Shown: piece by piece, positions 7,447-17,200 of the stretch | Position numbering within the stretch: position 1 is the stretch's first letter | How the letters are laid out: every line of letters starts with the position of its first letter | Assembly: GCF_004126535.1 (NCBI RefSeq) | Contig: NZ_PPCV01000006.1 | Coordinates: 1-64,000, forward strand | Length of the DNA stretch: 64,000 bases | Direction of reading: 5' to 3' | Source of the DNA: Propioniciclava flava | Lineage (GTDB): Bacteria; Actinomycetota; Actinomycetes; Propionibacteriales; Propionibacteriaceae | Made by a program: the position numbers and the translations under genes | The notes under the pieces: generated by a model | Told to the model about the DNA's origin: nothing | Seen by the model: the letters and a program-made list of their open reading frames with translations, nothing else | Database searches by the model: none

Positions 7447-8680
7447 CCACCGCATTCACGTCCGCCGCCAGCAGCGCGAGCGCCACCACGAAGTAGACGG
7501 CACGCCCTGCGAGTTGGACGTAGGGCGTCATCGCATACTGGCGCAAGGACTCCCCCGGCCCGAGGATCTGACGCAACCCCAGATACGTCAGCGATTGCAA
7601 CCCGGAAGCCAGGGAGAACGCAACGCAGAACATCGCCATCGACACGAGCCCGGCACCGGCGACCCGGCCGATCACGTGCACCGTGGTCTGGAGCGGTGTG
7701 GTGATCGGCTCCATGGCCTGGGCCACAACCCTGCGGACCGGCTGCGGGATCCTCCCCCACGAGCGGGCAGCATCCTCATGGGTGGCAAACGTCAGCCTGT
7801 CCGAGGACAGGGACGTCCCCAAGACGACAGCGCCGATAGCCAACCACGCCACCGGGGTGACGACGAGGCCCCCCAGACCGCGCCCCACCGACACGAGCGC
7901 GTCCAGGAGCGGGCCGATGGCCACGCCCCACGCAGCCAGCCAGGCCACCACGCCATCCCATCCCTGGAGCACGGCGGCCACCACCTGGCGCGATTGCACC
8001 CAGGCCACCACCTGATCGAACTGCTCGGCGAAGGCGTTGGCGAGCGTGATCATCCACAGCACTTCGAGATATGTGGCGGCTGCGGCCCAACCGAGATGAC
8101 GCTCGGTCAACTGCATGATGGCGATCACCTGACGCACCACCAAGGCGGCCACCACCAGCGCGACCAGCACCCAACCGTGGGCGTACGCCGTCCGGTCGAA
8201 GTTCATCGTCCCCCATGACGCGTTCATCGCCTCGTCAGCGGTGGCATCCACCACAAAAGTGCGGGCGTCGTCGCGGAGCAAACCGGCGGCCGCGTACACC
8301 GCCAAGAAGGGGATCATCACCTGGGCGGCCACGCTGAGATCCGTCTGCCAGCGTTCGTGGCGCGACACCAGCGCCGAAGCGCCGAAGGCCGACAACGTGG
8401 GCGCCGTCGCCCGCAGCATCAACACCAGCGACAGCAACGTGGACAGGGGCGCCAACGGCAACAGCAGCACAGCGAGCAGAGGGCTCACGTCGGAAACGAC
8501 CGTGGCGAGCCACAGGAATCCCGCACGCCCAGCCCACCCGAACAAGAACAGGCACACCAACTGGGGACCGTGGTTGACCACGACGCGTCCGCCGTCCACG
8601 AGCAGACGCAGGATCGAACGGTACGCGTCTTTCAGAAGGGCCACGGCGCGGAACGACGCCTCGCCGCCCCACCCGCGCAA
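7415..8680 (-). CDS. Polytopic membrane protein, unknown function
   Basis: The protein has up to 421 residues with about eight hydrophobic segments spread over the whole length, for example GPQLVCLFLFGWAGRAGFLW, LLAVLLLPLAPLSTLLSLVL and AVYFVVALALLAADV at the C-terminus. No transporter signature is recognisable. The start given is a TTG at 8678-8680. A GTG 12 codons later (VALLKDAYRS) is an alternative. The gene follows rpiB by about 10 bp on the same strand and converges on the three exported-protein genes. Its last codons form one copy of the 29-bp repeat. Confidence 0.6.
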   Translation of the reverse strand: MRGWGGEASFRAVALLKDAYRSILRLLVDGGRVVVNHGPQLVCLFLFGWAGRAGFLWLATVVSDVSPLLAVLLLPLAPLSTLLSLVLMLRATAPTLSAFGASALVSRHERWQTDLSVAAQVMIPFLAVYAAAGLLRDDARTFVVDATADEAMNASWGTMNFDRTAYAHGWVLVALVVAALVVRQVIAIMQLTERHLGWAAAATYLEVLWMITLANAFAEQFDQVVAWVQSRQVVAAVLQGWDGVVAWLAAWGVAIGPLLDALVSVGRGLGGLVVTPVAWLAIGAVVLGTSLSSDRLTFATHEDAARSWGRIPQPVRRVVAQAMEPITTPLQTTVHVIGRVAGAGLVSMAMFCVAFSLASGLQSLTYLGLRQILGPGESLRQYAMTPYVQLAGRAVYFVVALALLAADVNAVVAHPAREGAA

Positions 8681-8690
8681 GAACGCTGCG

Positions 8691-9146
8691 TCACGCGCGC
8701 GTCGCGTTCTCGTAGTCCTCCAACTCCTTGAGGCGGCGCACGTGGCGCGGATCCTCGGAAAAGGGGGTCTCCAGGAACACCTTCGCCATGGCGAGCGCGT
8801 CCTCCAGGCTTTGCATGCGTCCGCCCAGGCTCAGAACGTTCGCATCGTTGTGCTCACGGGCCAACCGGGCCATCACCGTGTTGTACGCAAGCGCTGCTCG
8901 CACGCCCCGTACCTTGTTCGCCGCGATCTGTTCCCCGTTGCCGGACCCGCCCAGCACGATGCCGAGCGACCCCGGATCGCGGACGACAGCCTCGGCGGCA
9001 GGGATCACGAACGTGGGGTAGTCGTCTTGCGCGTCATAGTGATCGGCACCGTGATCGACGACCTCATACCCCAACGCCGTGAGTTCCTTGACGAGGTACT
9101 GCTTGAGATCGAAGGCCGCATGGTCGGTCGCAATGTGAACGCGCAT
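8691..9146 (-). CDS. rpiB: Ribose-5-phosphate isomerase B
   Basis: The enzyme interconverts ribose 5-phosphate and ribulose 5-phosphate in the non-oxidative pentose phosphate pathway. The sequence begins MRVHIATDHAAFDLK, matching the RpiB/LacAB start with its Asp-His pair. It contains GSGNGEQIAANKVRGVRAAL, the phosphate/active-site loop, where actinobacterial and other RpiB proteins have GSGNGE rather than the active-site cysteine of E. coli RpiB. At 151 residues it has the usual length. The ATG at 9144-9146 gives the correct N-terminus. It may serve the Gnd reaction of the uronate cluster, which also produces ribulose 5-phosphate. Confidence 0.92.
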   Translation of the reverse strand: MRVHIATDHAAFDLKQYLVKELTALGYEVVDHGADHYDAQDDYPTFVIPAAEAVVRDPGSLGIVLGGSGNGEQIAANKVRGVRAALAYNTVMARLAREHNDANVLSLGGRMQSLEDALAMAKVFLETPFSEDPRHVRRLKELEDYENATRA

Positions 9147-9221
9147 ACCGCCAGTGTGGCCCAACCTGGCCGTGTCACGCATCCGTTCGCGCGCAGATGC
9201 CATGACCGGCGGCGGGTGAGA

Positions 9222-9824
9222 TCAGCCGAAGATCGGGCCGACCGTCCGGGTGCGCTTCAACTCGAAGAACCCGTCGTAGGCGGTCACCTTCACCACCCCG
9301 TCGAACAGGTCCCCCGCCTCCTCACCCTTCGGGGCCGGGGAGATCACCGGCCCGAAGAGCGATTTGCCGTTGATCCGGATGACTGGGGTTCCCACTTCGT
9401 CACCCACGGGGTCCATGCCTTCGTGATGGCTCCGGCGCAGGTCGTCGTCACGGGCATCGGTGTACCCGGCCTCGGCCAGATCGACCGGTAGCCCGGCGTC
9501 GGTCAACGCGGCCTCCAACGTCGCACGCTCCTTGGGCTGCCCACCGGGGTGATAGCGCGTCCCGATCGCGGTGTAGAAGGCACGCAAAGCCTCCTGCCCG
9601 TGGGTGCGCTCCACCTCCATGGCGACGCGGACCCCGGCCCAGGCCGCATCCAGCAGTTCGCGGTACCCGGGGGGCACGTCGCGCCCCTCGTTGAGCACCG
9701 CCAAGCTCATGACGTGGAACTCCACGTGCACGTCACGCACCTTCTCGACCTCCAGCAACCAACGCGAGGTCATCCACGCCCAGGGGCACACCGGGTCGAA
9801 CCACAGGTCAACGGTTTGCGTCAT
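9222..9824 (-). CDS. DsbA-family protein, mycothiol-dependent nitroreductase-like
   Basis: The protein has 200 residues with a thioredoxin fold and inserted helical domain, as in DsbA-like proteins. [20 protein letters not shown] carries a CPWAW motif with one active-site cysteine. This is typical of the Rv2466c-type mycothiol-dependent nitroreductases of actinobacteria rather than the CxxC of true disulfide oxidoreductases. The cis-proline region is [16 protein letters not shown]. The ATG at 9822-9824 is chosen over an upstream start because homologues begin right before the first strand. It is cytoplasmic and implies a mycothiol-producing host. Confidence 0.85.
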   Translation of the reverse strand: MTQTVDLWFDPVCPWAWMTSRWLLEVEKVRDVHVEFHVMSLAVLNEGRDVPPGYRELLDAAWAGVRVAMEVERTHGQEALRAFYTAIGTRYHPGGQPKERATLEAALTDAGLPVDLAEAGYTDARDDDLRRSHHEGMDPVGDEVGTPVIRINGKSLFGPVISPAPKGEEAGDLFDGVVKVTAYDGFFELKRTRTVGPIFG

Positions 9825-9928
9825 ACGCAAAACCCTACCCGGGAGCACGGGCGATCTCCCTGGCCAGCGCCGTCCAGGGCGCTAGTGTGGTCGCGTCATA
9901 ACGTCGAGCGCATTCGAGGATGAACCGC

Positions 9929-12511
9929 ATGTTCCGCGCCAACATCACCCGTGACGAGGCAAATCTCCGCAGCCGTCAACTCCGTGTCGCCTCTTACGAG
10001 GTCCTGGTAGACCTGTCCGGCAAGCGCCCTGACGCGACGCCGCTGGAGGCTCCCGAGAAGACCTTCGTCTCTACCACGACGGTGCGATTCAGTTCCATCG
10101 CCTGCGTCGCGAACGCCAACGTCATCGCTGAGGAGATTCTCTCGGCCACGCTCGACGGCGAGGCCGTCGGGCCCGAAGCCTTCGACGGTGAACATCTCAC
10201 GCTCAACCTGACCGAAGGCGATCACCTGCTGCAGGTCACCGCGGTGATGCGGTTTTCCCGCACGGGCGAGGGATTGCACCGGTTCATCGATCCGGCCGAC
10301 GACAAGACCTACCTCTACACACAGTTCGAGGTCGCTGACGCACGGCGCATGTATGTGACGTTCGAGCAGCCCGACCTCAAGGCGACCTTCCAGTTGTCGG
10401 TCCTCGCCCCGCAGAACTGGACTGTGCTGTCCAACGCGCCCGCCGTCGAGCCGGTGGCTCAAGCCGACGGCATCGCGCGCTGGGATTTCGCGGCCACACC
10501 GCGCATCAGCACCTACATCACGGCCCTGGTTGCGGGGGACTTCCATTCGGAGCACGACACCTACCAGCGTGCGGACGGCTCGACGATCCCGCTGTCGATC
10601 CATGTGCGCGATTCGGTCGCCCAGCACCTGGACGCGGACCGCATCTTCGAGACGACCAAGCGCGGGTTCGCGGTGTTCGAGGAGCACTTCGGGCGCCCCT
10701 ACCCGTTCGACGACTACGCGCAGATCTTCGTCCCTGAGTTCAACTTCGGTGCGATGGAGAACGCAGGCTGCATCACGTTCCGCGACGAGTACATCTTCCG
10801 TAGCCGCCAGACGGCCGCCAGCTACGAGTCGCGCGACAACACGATCCTGCACGAGATGGCCCACATGTGGTTCGGCGATCTGGTGACCATGACCTGGTGG
10901 GACGACCTGTGGCTGAACGAGTCCTTCGCCGAGTGGGCCTCCCACTTCGCGCAAGAAGAGATCCGGGCCCGCTATGGGGATCGCGCGAACCCGTGGGCGA
11001 CGTTCTCCAACAGCCGCAAGACGTGGGCGTACCGCCAAGATCAGCTTCCCTCCACGCACCCGATCGCCGCCGACATGGTCGATCTGGAGGCTGTCGAGTT
11101 GAACTTCGACGGCATCACGTACGCCAAGGGCGCCTCGGCGCTGCGGCAACTGGTCGCCTTCGTCGGTAAGGAAGACTTCCTGGCCGGGGTGCGCGCCTAC
11201 TTCGCCAAGCACGCCTTCGGCAACACGCAGTTGCCGGATCTGCTGGCCGAACTGGAGGTCGCCTCGGGCCGCGACCTGGGATTCTTCACCAGCCAGTGGC
11301 TCCAGACCGCGGGCGTCAACACCATCGCCGCCGATTGGGACGAGGAGGACGGCGAGTTCACCCGCTTCGCGATCCGTCAGTGGGCTTCCCCGCAGTGGCC
11401 GACCCTGCGTCGCCAGCGGATCGCCGTGGGCCTGTACAACCTCGTCGACGACTCGCTGGTGCGCACCGAGCGGTTCGAGTTCGACATCGACGGTGAGAGC
11501 ACTGCGGTGCCCGAGCTCCTTCACGCCCGGCGTCCCGATCTGCTGCTGCTCAACGACGACGACCTGTCCTACACCAAGATCCGGCTGGATCCCCGCTCGT
11601 TGGGGACCCTCGTTGCCCACATCCACCAACTGGATGACGAAGTGGCCCGGGCACTGGCCTGGGGCGCCACGTGGGATCTCACCCGTGACGGGGAGATGAC
11701 CGCCTCCGACTATGTGGATCTGGTGCTGCGCGGCGTCGGCGTCGAGACCGACCTGACGGCCGTCAACGCTTTGCTAGCTCAGGCTCGCCTCGCCATCGAC
11801 TACTACGCCCCCCGCGACGATCGGGCCGCGGTGGCGCGCCGGTTCACCGCCGGGCTCGCCCAACTGCTCAAGGAGGCCGAGCCGGGATCGGACCACCAGC
11901 TCGCGCTGGTGAGGGCCCTGGCGTTGTCGATCGATTCCGAGCCGGGGGCCGCCGTGCTGGCGGCCTGGCTGGCCGGTGAGGAGGTTCCCGAGGGCTTGGC
12001 GGTGGACGCCGACCTGCGGTGGCGCCTGCTGACGGAGTTGGCACGCGTCGGCGCTGCAGGCGAGGCGGAGATCGCCGCCGAACTGGATCGCGACCCCACC
12101 TCGACGGGGGCCGAGAAGGCTGCCGGAGCCCGCTCGGCGTCCAAGGACGCCGACGCGAAGGCGGCCGCCTGGGCTGCGGCCACGGAGCAGGACACTCCCA
12201 ACGAGACCCACTTCCAGATCACCTCCCAGTTCTGGCAGTTGGACCAAGACGAGATCCTGACCCCGTACGTGGACCGTTACCTCGAGGTCGTGGACGACAT
12301 CGGCAACCAGCGTGGCCGCTGGGCCACCGCCTCGACGACGATCCGCCAGCATGTCTTGGGGCTGCTGTTCCCGCGCCCGCTGGCTGATCGCGCGTTCATC
12401 GCCACGCTGGACGCCTTCCTCGCCGAGCGCGCGCTGCCGGATTCGGTCAAGCGGCTCGTCTTGGAGCGCCGCGACGACGCCTTGCGCGCCCTGCACAACC
12501 AGGGAGCCTGA
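9929..12511 (+). CDS. pepN: Aminopeptidase N (M1 family)
   Basis: This cytoplasmic zinc aminopeptidase removes N-terminal residues from peptides. The substrate-binding GAMEN motif is followed by HEMAH at about residues 308-312 and the third zinc ligand in NESFAEW, the classic HExxH-x18-E arrangement. At about 860 residues it matches the actinobacterial PepN size, with the ERAP1-like C-terminal helical domain complete. Two ATGs are near, at 9920 and 9929. The GAGG at 9915-9918 directly abuts the first but sits nine bases before the second, so 9929 (MFRANITRDEA) is preferred. It is a single gene, divergent from the nitroreductase. Confidence 0.95.
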   Translation: MFRANITRDEANLRSRQLRVASYEVLVDLSGKRPDATPLEAPEKTFVSTTTVRFSSIACVANANVIAEEILSATLDGEAVGPEAFDGEHLTLNLTEGDHLLQVTAVMRFSRTGEGLHRFIDPADDKTYLYTQFEVADARRMYVTFEQPDLKATFQLSVLAPQNWTVLSNAPAVEPVAQADGIARWDFAATPRISTYITALVAGDFHSEHDTYQRADGSTIPLSIHVRDSVAQHLDADRIFETTKRGFAVFEEHFGRPYPFDDYAQIFVPEFNFGAMENAGCITFRDEYIFRSRQTAASYESRDNTILHEMAHMWFGDLVTMTWWDDLWLNESFAEWASHFAQEEIRARYGDRANPWATFSNSRKTWAYRQDQLPSTHPIAADMVDLEAVELNFDGITYAKGASALRQLVAFVGKEDFLAGVRAYFAKHAFGNTQLPDLLAELEVASGRDLGFFTSQWLQTAGVNTIAADWDEEDGEFTRFAIRQWASPQWPTLRRQRIAVGLYNLVDDSLVRTERFEFDIDGESTAVPELLHARRPDLLLLNDDDLSYTKIRLDPRSLGTLVAHIHQLDDEVARALAWGATWDLTRDGEMTASDYVDLVLRGVGVETDLTAVNALLAQARLAIDYYAPRDDRAAVARRFTAGLAQLLKEAEPGSDHQLALVRALALSIDSEPGAAVLAAWLAGEEVPEGLAVDADLRWRLLTELARVGAAGEAEIAAELDRDPTSTGAEKAAGARSASKDADAKAAAWAAATEQDTPNETHFQITSQFWQLDQDEILTPYVDRYLEVVDDIGNQRGRWATASTTIRQHVLGLLFPRPLADRAFIATLDAFLAERALPDSVKRLVLERRDDALRALHNQGA

Positions 12512-12533
12512 CGGCTCGAAGCAAGGAGGGGAC

Positions 12534-13430
12534 ATGGGCGTGCTGCGTGTCCGCGACATCGCGGGCTGGTTGGAGGACGCCTACCCGTCCGCGCTGGCTG
12601 AAGACTGGGATCGCGTCGGCCTGAGCGTCGGTGACCCTGACGCTCAGGTGGACGCCGTCGTCCTGAGCGTGGATGTCACCGACGCGGTGCTGGCCGAGGC
12701 CAAGCGGGTGGGGGCTCAACTCATCGTGAGCCACCACCCGCTCCTGTTGCGGGGCGTGCATGCGGTGCGCGCGGACGACCCGAAGGGGCGCCTGCTCATC
12801 GAGGCGATCCGGTCGGGAATCGCTGTCGTCAGCACGCATACCAACGCTGATTCCGCCGCCGACGGGGTGGCGGACGCTCTCGCGGACGCCGTCGGCATGG
12901 GCCCCCGGCGTCCCATGCTCCCCCACGGCTCACCGGATTCCACCGAAGGGTTGGGCCGGGTGGGGCAGCTGTCTGAGCCCCTCACGGCTGCGGCGCTGGC
13001 CCAGCGTCTGGCCGCAGCGGTCCCGGCGACGGTGACCGGCGTTCGGCTGGGAGGCGACCCGAAGCGACGGATCGAGACGGTGGCGGTACTGGGTGGTGCG
13101 GGTGATTCCCTGCTTGAGGTGGCGCGTGAGCTGGAGGTCGACTGCTATGTAACCGGAGACCTGCGGCATCATCGCGCGCAGGACTTCCTCGCCTATGCCG
13201 ACGCTCCTTGCCTGATCGACGTGCCCCACTGGGCGGCCGAGTGGCTATGGCTGCCCCACGCCGAGGCGTTACTCCAAAGCCGAGCCAAGGATGCGGGACG
13301 ACCGGTGCAGACGCGAGTGTCGACGCTCGTGACCGATCCGTGGACGGGGATCTTTGGCTCCCATCCCGCCCTGCTCAGTCACGAGGGGACCGCCCACGCT
13401 GCGCGGGCCGAAGGAGGCCCGAGGGCTTAG
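12534..13430 (+). CDS. Nif3-like dinuclear metal centre protein
   Basis: The 298 residues match the Nif3/YbgI family, sometimes annotated as GTP cyclohydrolase I type 2, a hexameric protein with a two-metal centre. Metal-ligand motifs are visible: VSHHPLLLRGV near residue 65, STHTNADSA near residue 100, and the C-terminal GDLRHHRAQDF. The ATG at 12534 has a strong Shine-Dalgarno (aaggagggg). It lies 22 bp after pepN and may be co-transcribed. The cellular role of the family is unsettled. The stop overlaps the end of the convergent small membrane gene. Confidence 0.88.
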   Translation: MGVLRVRDIAGWLEDAYPSALAEDWDRVGLSVGDPDAQVDAVVLSVDVTDAVLAEAKRVGAQLIVSHHPLLLRGVHAVRADDPKGRLLIEAIRSGIAVVSTHTNADSAADGVADALADAVGMGPRRPMLPHGSPDSTEGLGRVGQLSEPLTAAALAQRLAAAVPATVTGVRLGGDPKRRIETVAVLGGAGDSLLEVARELEVDCYVTGDLRHHRAQDFLAYADAPCLIDVPHWAAEWLWLPHAEALLQSRAKDAGRPVQTRVSTLVTDPWTGIFGSHPALLSHEGTAHAARAEGGPRA

Positions 13431-13630
13431 GCCGCTTCGGACTCGGTTTCCTCACCCTTGCTGCGGCGCAGCCAGGCGGGGCCCATGACGGCGAGCGCGA
13501 TCGGCAACGCGATAGCGACGGGCAGCGCGACCGTGAACAGGAGGACGTCGTTGAGCGACGGGTTGTAGACCTCCGGCCAGCCGGGCACCGTGTGCGTTTC
13601 CAGCAAGGGGAACAACGTGAGATGCGGCAT
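13427..13630 (-). CDS. Small membrane protein, conserved hypothetical
   Basis: This is a 67-residue protein with one central membrane helix (about residues 28-50, LFTVALPVAIALPIALAVMG) and a charged C-terminal tail WLRRSKGEETESEAA. The N-terminal part HTVPGWPEVYNPSLND is likely outside or at the surface. The ATG at 13628-13630 (MPHLTLF) is preferred over one seven codons earlier. Its 3' end overlaps the Nif3-like gene on the other strand. Function unknown. Confidence 0.6.
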   Translation of the reverse strand: MPHLTLFPLLETHTVPGWPEVYNPSLNDVLLFTVALPVAIALPIALAVMGPAWLRRSKGEETESEAA

Positions 13631-13686
13631 GCGCGAAATGCTAGCGGACAACTGCGATAGATTGAGGCCCCGAGCGGCGCGGGTGA

Positions 13687-14267
<581 letters not shown>

Positions 14268-14268
<1 letters not shown>

Positions 14269-15203
14269 TGCGGCATCTGCTCAGTGCAGCCGACCTGACC
14301 CACGACGACATCACCTCGCTGTTGAATGTGGCCGAGGAGATGCACGAGGTGCAGCGCCGGCCCATTAAGAAGATCCCCGCCCTGCGCGGCCGGACGATCG
14401 TGAACATCTTCTTCGAGGACTCCACTCGCACCCGCTCGTCGTTTGAGATCGCGGGCAAGTGGATGAGCGCGGACACGATCAACGTGTCGGCCAAGGGTTC
14501 CAGCGTCAGCAAGGGCGAGTCGCTGCGCGACACCATGATGACGCTGGACGCGATGGGCGTGGACTGCTTCGTCATCCGGCACAACTCTTCCGGTGCTGTC
14601 GCCCAGGCGGCTGGCTGGGTCAACGCGCATGTGGTCAATGCGGGCGATGGGCAGCACGAACACCCGACCCAGGCCCTCCTGGACGCCTACACGATGCGTC
14701 AGCACTTCCGGGACGCGAAGGTGGCCGACACGTTCCGCGGCAAGCGGATCGCGATCGTCGGCGACCTGCTCCACAGCCGGGTGGTGCGCAGCAATGTGCT
14801 GCTGCAGCGGACCCTGGGCGGCTTGGTGACGCTGGTCGCTCCCCCGACGCTCATGCCGACCGGGGTCGAGCACTGGGGTGTGGCGACCACCCACGACTTC
14901 GACTCGGTCCTCGCGGACGCCGACGTCGTCATGATGCTGCGGGTCCAACGCGAACGCATGTCGGGTGGGTTCTTCCCCACGGCGCGCGAGTACGCCCACG
15001 AGTATGGGCTCACCGCGCAGCGACTCGCTCACCTCAAGCCGAGCGCCGCCATCCTCCACCCCGGCCCCATGAACCGGGGCGTGGAGATCTCTAGCGAAGC
15101 GGCCGATGCCGCCTCCTCCCGAGTTTTGAATCAGGTTTCTGCGGGCGTCGCCGTCCGCATGAGCGTGCTGTACCACCTGCTGGGTGGGGAAGGAGCGGCG
15201 TGA
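14268..15203 (+). CDS. pyrB: Aspartate carbamoyltransferase catalytic subunit
   Basis: The enzyme condenses carbamoyl phosphate with aspartate, the first committed step of pyrimidine synthesis. The carbamoyl-phosphate motif is [13 protein letters not shown] (about residues 49-61); the aspartate-loop lysine is in SSVSKGES and HPTQALLD follows. At 311 residues it is complete. The ATG shares a base with the pyrR stop, and the pyrB stop overlaps the pyrC start in the same TGATG manner, so the three genes are translationally coupled. Confidence 0.97.
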
Positions 15204-16465
15204 TGAGCCTGCTGATCAGCGGAGTGCGTCTGGCTGATGGCACCGTCACCGATGTGGCGGTCCACGAGGGCCTGATCGTTCCGGTCTCTGACCTGCCCGC
15301 GGACGCCGAACGCGTCGACGGCGACGGCCTGCTGGCGTTGCCCGGCCTGGTCGATCTCCACACTCACCTGCGCGAACCGGGCCGCGAGGACGCCGAGACC
15401 GTCGCCTCCGGGACGAGGGCCGCAGCACGAGGGGGCTTCACCGCCGTCTTCGCCATGCCGAACCTGACCCCCGCCACCGACACCGGGGAGGCGGTGGCCT
15501 ACCTCAACGAGTTGGCCGCCCGGGACGCACACTGCGAGGTGGTGCCCATCGGCGCAGTCACCAAGGGCCGCGACGGCACCGAACTCGCCGAACTCGGGAT
15601 GATGGCCGCTCAGGGCGTCACCGTGTTCTCCGACGACGGCGCCTGCATCCACGACTCGCTGATCATGCGGCGCGCCCTCACCTACCTCAAGCCGTTCGGC
15701 GGCGTCGTCGCCCAACACGCGCAAGATCCCCGCCTGGCCGGGCCATCGGCCTGCTGCCATGAGTCGGAGATTTCGGGGCGCCTCGGGCTGCCTGGGTGGC
15801 CGACCGTCGCCGAGTCGACGATCATCGCCCGCGACGTCCAACTCGCCGAGTTCACTGGCGGCCGCTACCACGCCTGCCACATCTCCACGGCCGAGAGCGT
15901 CGAGGTCATCCGCTGGGCCAAGAAGCGCGGCATCGACGTGACCGCCGAGGTCACCCCGCATCACCTGCTGCTGGACACTCCGCACGTGGAGGGGTACGAC
16001 ACGACGTTCAAGGTCAACCCGCCGCTGCGTACCTCCGAGCACATCGAGGCACTGCGGGAGGCCCTGGCCGATGGCACGATCGACGTCGTCGGCACCGACC
16101 ACGCCCCCCATGCGCGCCAGGACAAGGACCACCCCTTCGATGTGGCCTCCCCCGGCATGCTCGGGCTGGAGCAGGCGCTCGGTGTCGTCATCGACGTGAT
16201 GGTCAACACCGGACGCATGGACTGGGCCACACTCGTGGAGCGGATGTCTGCAGCACCGGCACGGATCGGACGTCTCCCCCATCAGGGGCGTCAGATCGCT
16301 GTCGGCGAACCCGCCAACCTCGTCCTGGTCGATCCGACCCGACGTGCGACCGTCGACCGTGCCGCCTCGGCATCCCGGTCACGGAACAACCCCTACCACG
16401 GCATTGATCTGCCCGATCCGGTCGAACTCACGCTGTGGCGGGGCGCCGTCACCTATCGCCGGTGA
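15203..16465 (+). CDS. pyrC: Dihydroorotase
   Basis: This zinc amidohydrolase makes dihydroorotate from carbamoyl aspartate. Metal ligands are visible in GLVDLHTHLREPG (HxH), then histidines in HACHIST and the aspartate in DVVGTDHAPH. At 420 residues it has the class I length found in Gram-positive bacteria. The ATG at 15203, sharing a base with the pyrB stop, is preferred over the GTG three bases earlier. The stop overlaps the next gene's GTG (GTGA), tying the PAP2-like gene to the operon. Confidence 0.96.
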   Translation: MSLLISGVRLADGTVTDVAVHEGLIVPVSDLPADAERVDGDGLLALPGLVDLHTHLREPGREDAETVASGTRAAARGGFTAVFAMPNLTPATDTGEAVAYLNELAARDAHCEVVPIGAVTKGRDGTELAELGMMAAQGVTVFSDDGACIHDSLIMRRALTYLKPFGGVVAQHAQDPRLAGPSACCHESEISGRLGLPGWPTVAESTIIARDVQLAEFTGGRYHACHISTAESVEVIRWAKKRGIDVTAEVTPHHLLLDTPHVEGYDTTFKVNPPLRTSEHIEALREALADGTIDVVGTDHAPHARQDKDHPFDVASPGMLGLEQALGVVIDVMVNTGRMDWATLVERMSAAPARIGRLPHQGRQIAVGEPANLVLVDPTRRATVDRAASASRSRNNPYHGIDLPDPVELTLWRGAVTYRR

Positions 16466-17139
16466 GCGCTCCTCGCTCGCCGCAGGGCACGCTTCCGCTG
16501 TGGGTGAAGCTGGCCCCGCTGGCCTACCTTCCCCTCTTCCTGGTGTGGTATTTCGCCTTGGAAGGACGCCCCGCGACCGGCATGGTGGTCGTCGAATCTA
16601 CCCTCGACGCCCTCATCCCGTTCGACGCGCGGTGGGCGATCGGCTATTTCGCCTGGTTCCCCTTCTTGCTGGGGTTCATCGGCTGGCTCCTGGTGCGCGA
16701 CTTCCGCAGCTACGCCGAGACGCCCCGGCTGGCGTTCTTGCTGATCGTGGGCATGACGGCATGCCTGGTGGGGTACACGGTGTGGCCGACCACGCAGACG
16801 CTGCGCCCGGCGGTGTACCCCGATCAGGGCTGGTTCACCGATGTGGTCGCGGGCCTGCAGGGCTTCGATGACCCGTCCAACGTCTTCCCCAGCCTGCACG
16901 TGTACACCTCGCTGGTGGTGGCCTACTGCCTGATCACCAGCCGCTACGTTCGTTCCGTCTGGGTCAAGGTGGCGGGGATCGTGCTGACCGTCGTCATCGC
17001 GCTGTCCACGGCCTTCCTGAAGCAGCACTCGATCGTGGACGCCTTCGGCTCGGCGGCCCTGTTCCTGCTGGTCCTCGCCGCCTGGTCCCTCCTGACACCG
17101 AAGGTAGGCACCACGCCCGGCGACGCCCACCCGGCATGA
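16462..17139 (+). CDS. PAP2-like integral membrane protein
   Basis: The 225-residue protein has about six membrane helices. It resembles the phosphatidic-acid-phosphatase-related/inositolphosphotransferase-type PAP2 proteins: FPSLHVYTSLVV matches the PSxH motif and LKQHSIVDAFGSA matches the HxxxD motif. A typical arginine-rich first motif is not obvious. The GTG at 16462 overlaps the pyrC stop, so it is probably co-transcribed with pyrRBC, although a metabolic link is unclear. A hairpin terminator follows at 17145. Confidence 0.75.
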   Translation: MSAPRSPQGTLPLWVKLAPLAYLPLFLVWYFALEGRPATGMVVVESTLDALIPFDARWAIGYFAWFPFLLGFIGWLLVRDFRSYAETPRLAFLLIVGMTACLVGYTVWPTTQTLRPAVYPDQGWFTDVVAGLQGFDDPSNVFPSLHVYTSLVVAYCLITSRYVRSVWVKVAGIVLTVVIALSTAFLKQHSIVDAFGSAALFLLVLAAWSLLTPKVGTTPGDAHPA

Positions 17140-17144
17140 CAACA

Positions 17145-17171
17145 CCGGCGGCTCCGTCCAGGAACCGCCGG
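17145..17171. terminator. Bidirectional hairpin terminator
   Basis: The stem ccggcggctcc (17145-17155) pairs with ggaaccgccgg (17161-17171) with one mismatch around a 5-base loop. It lies between the convergent PAP2-like and mannitol-dehydrogenase-family genes. No T-run follows on either strand, as is common for actinobacterial terminators. Confidence 0.65.
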
Positions 17172-17200
17172 CGCGTCAGATCAGGAAAGGTTGGGCCCGC

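Noticed and set aside
9896-11629. A long minus-strand frame opposite pepN, and similar long antisense frames opposite pyrB, gnd and ettA
   Set aside because: High GC opens antisense frames in step with strongly coded genes. These lack family motifs and are rich in Arg, His and Gly.
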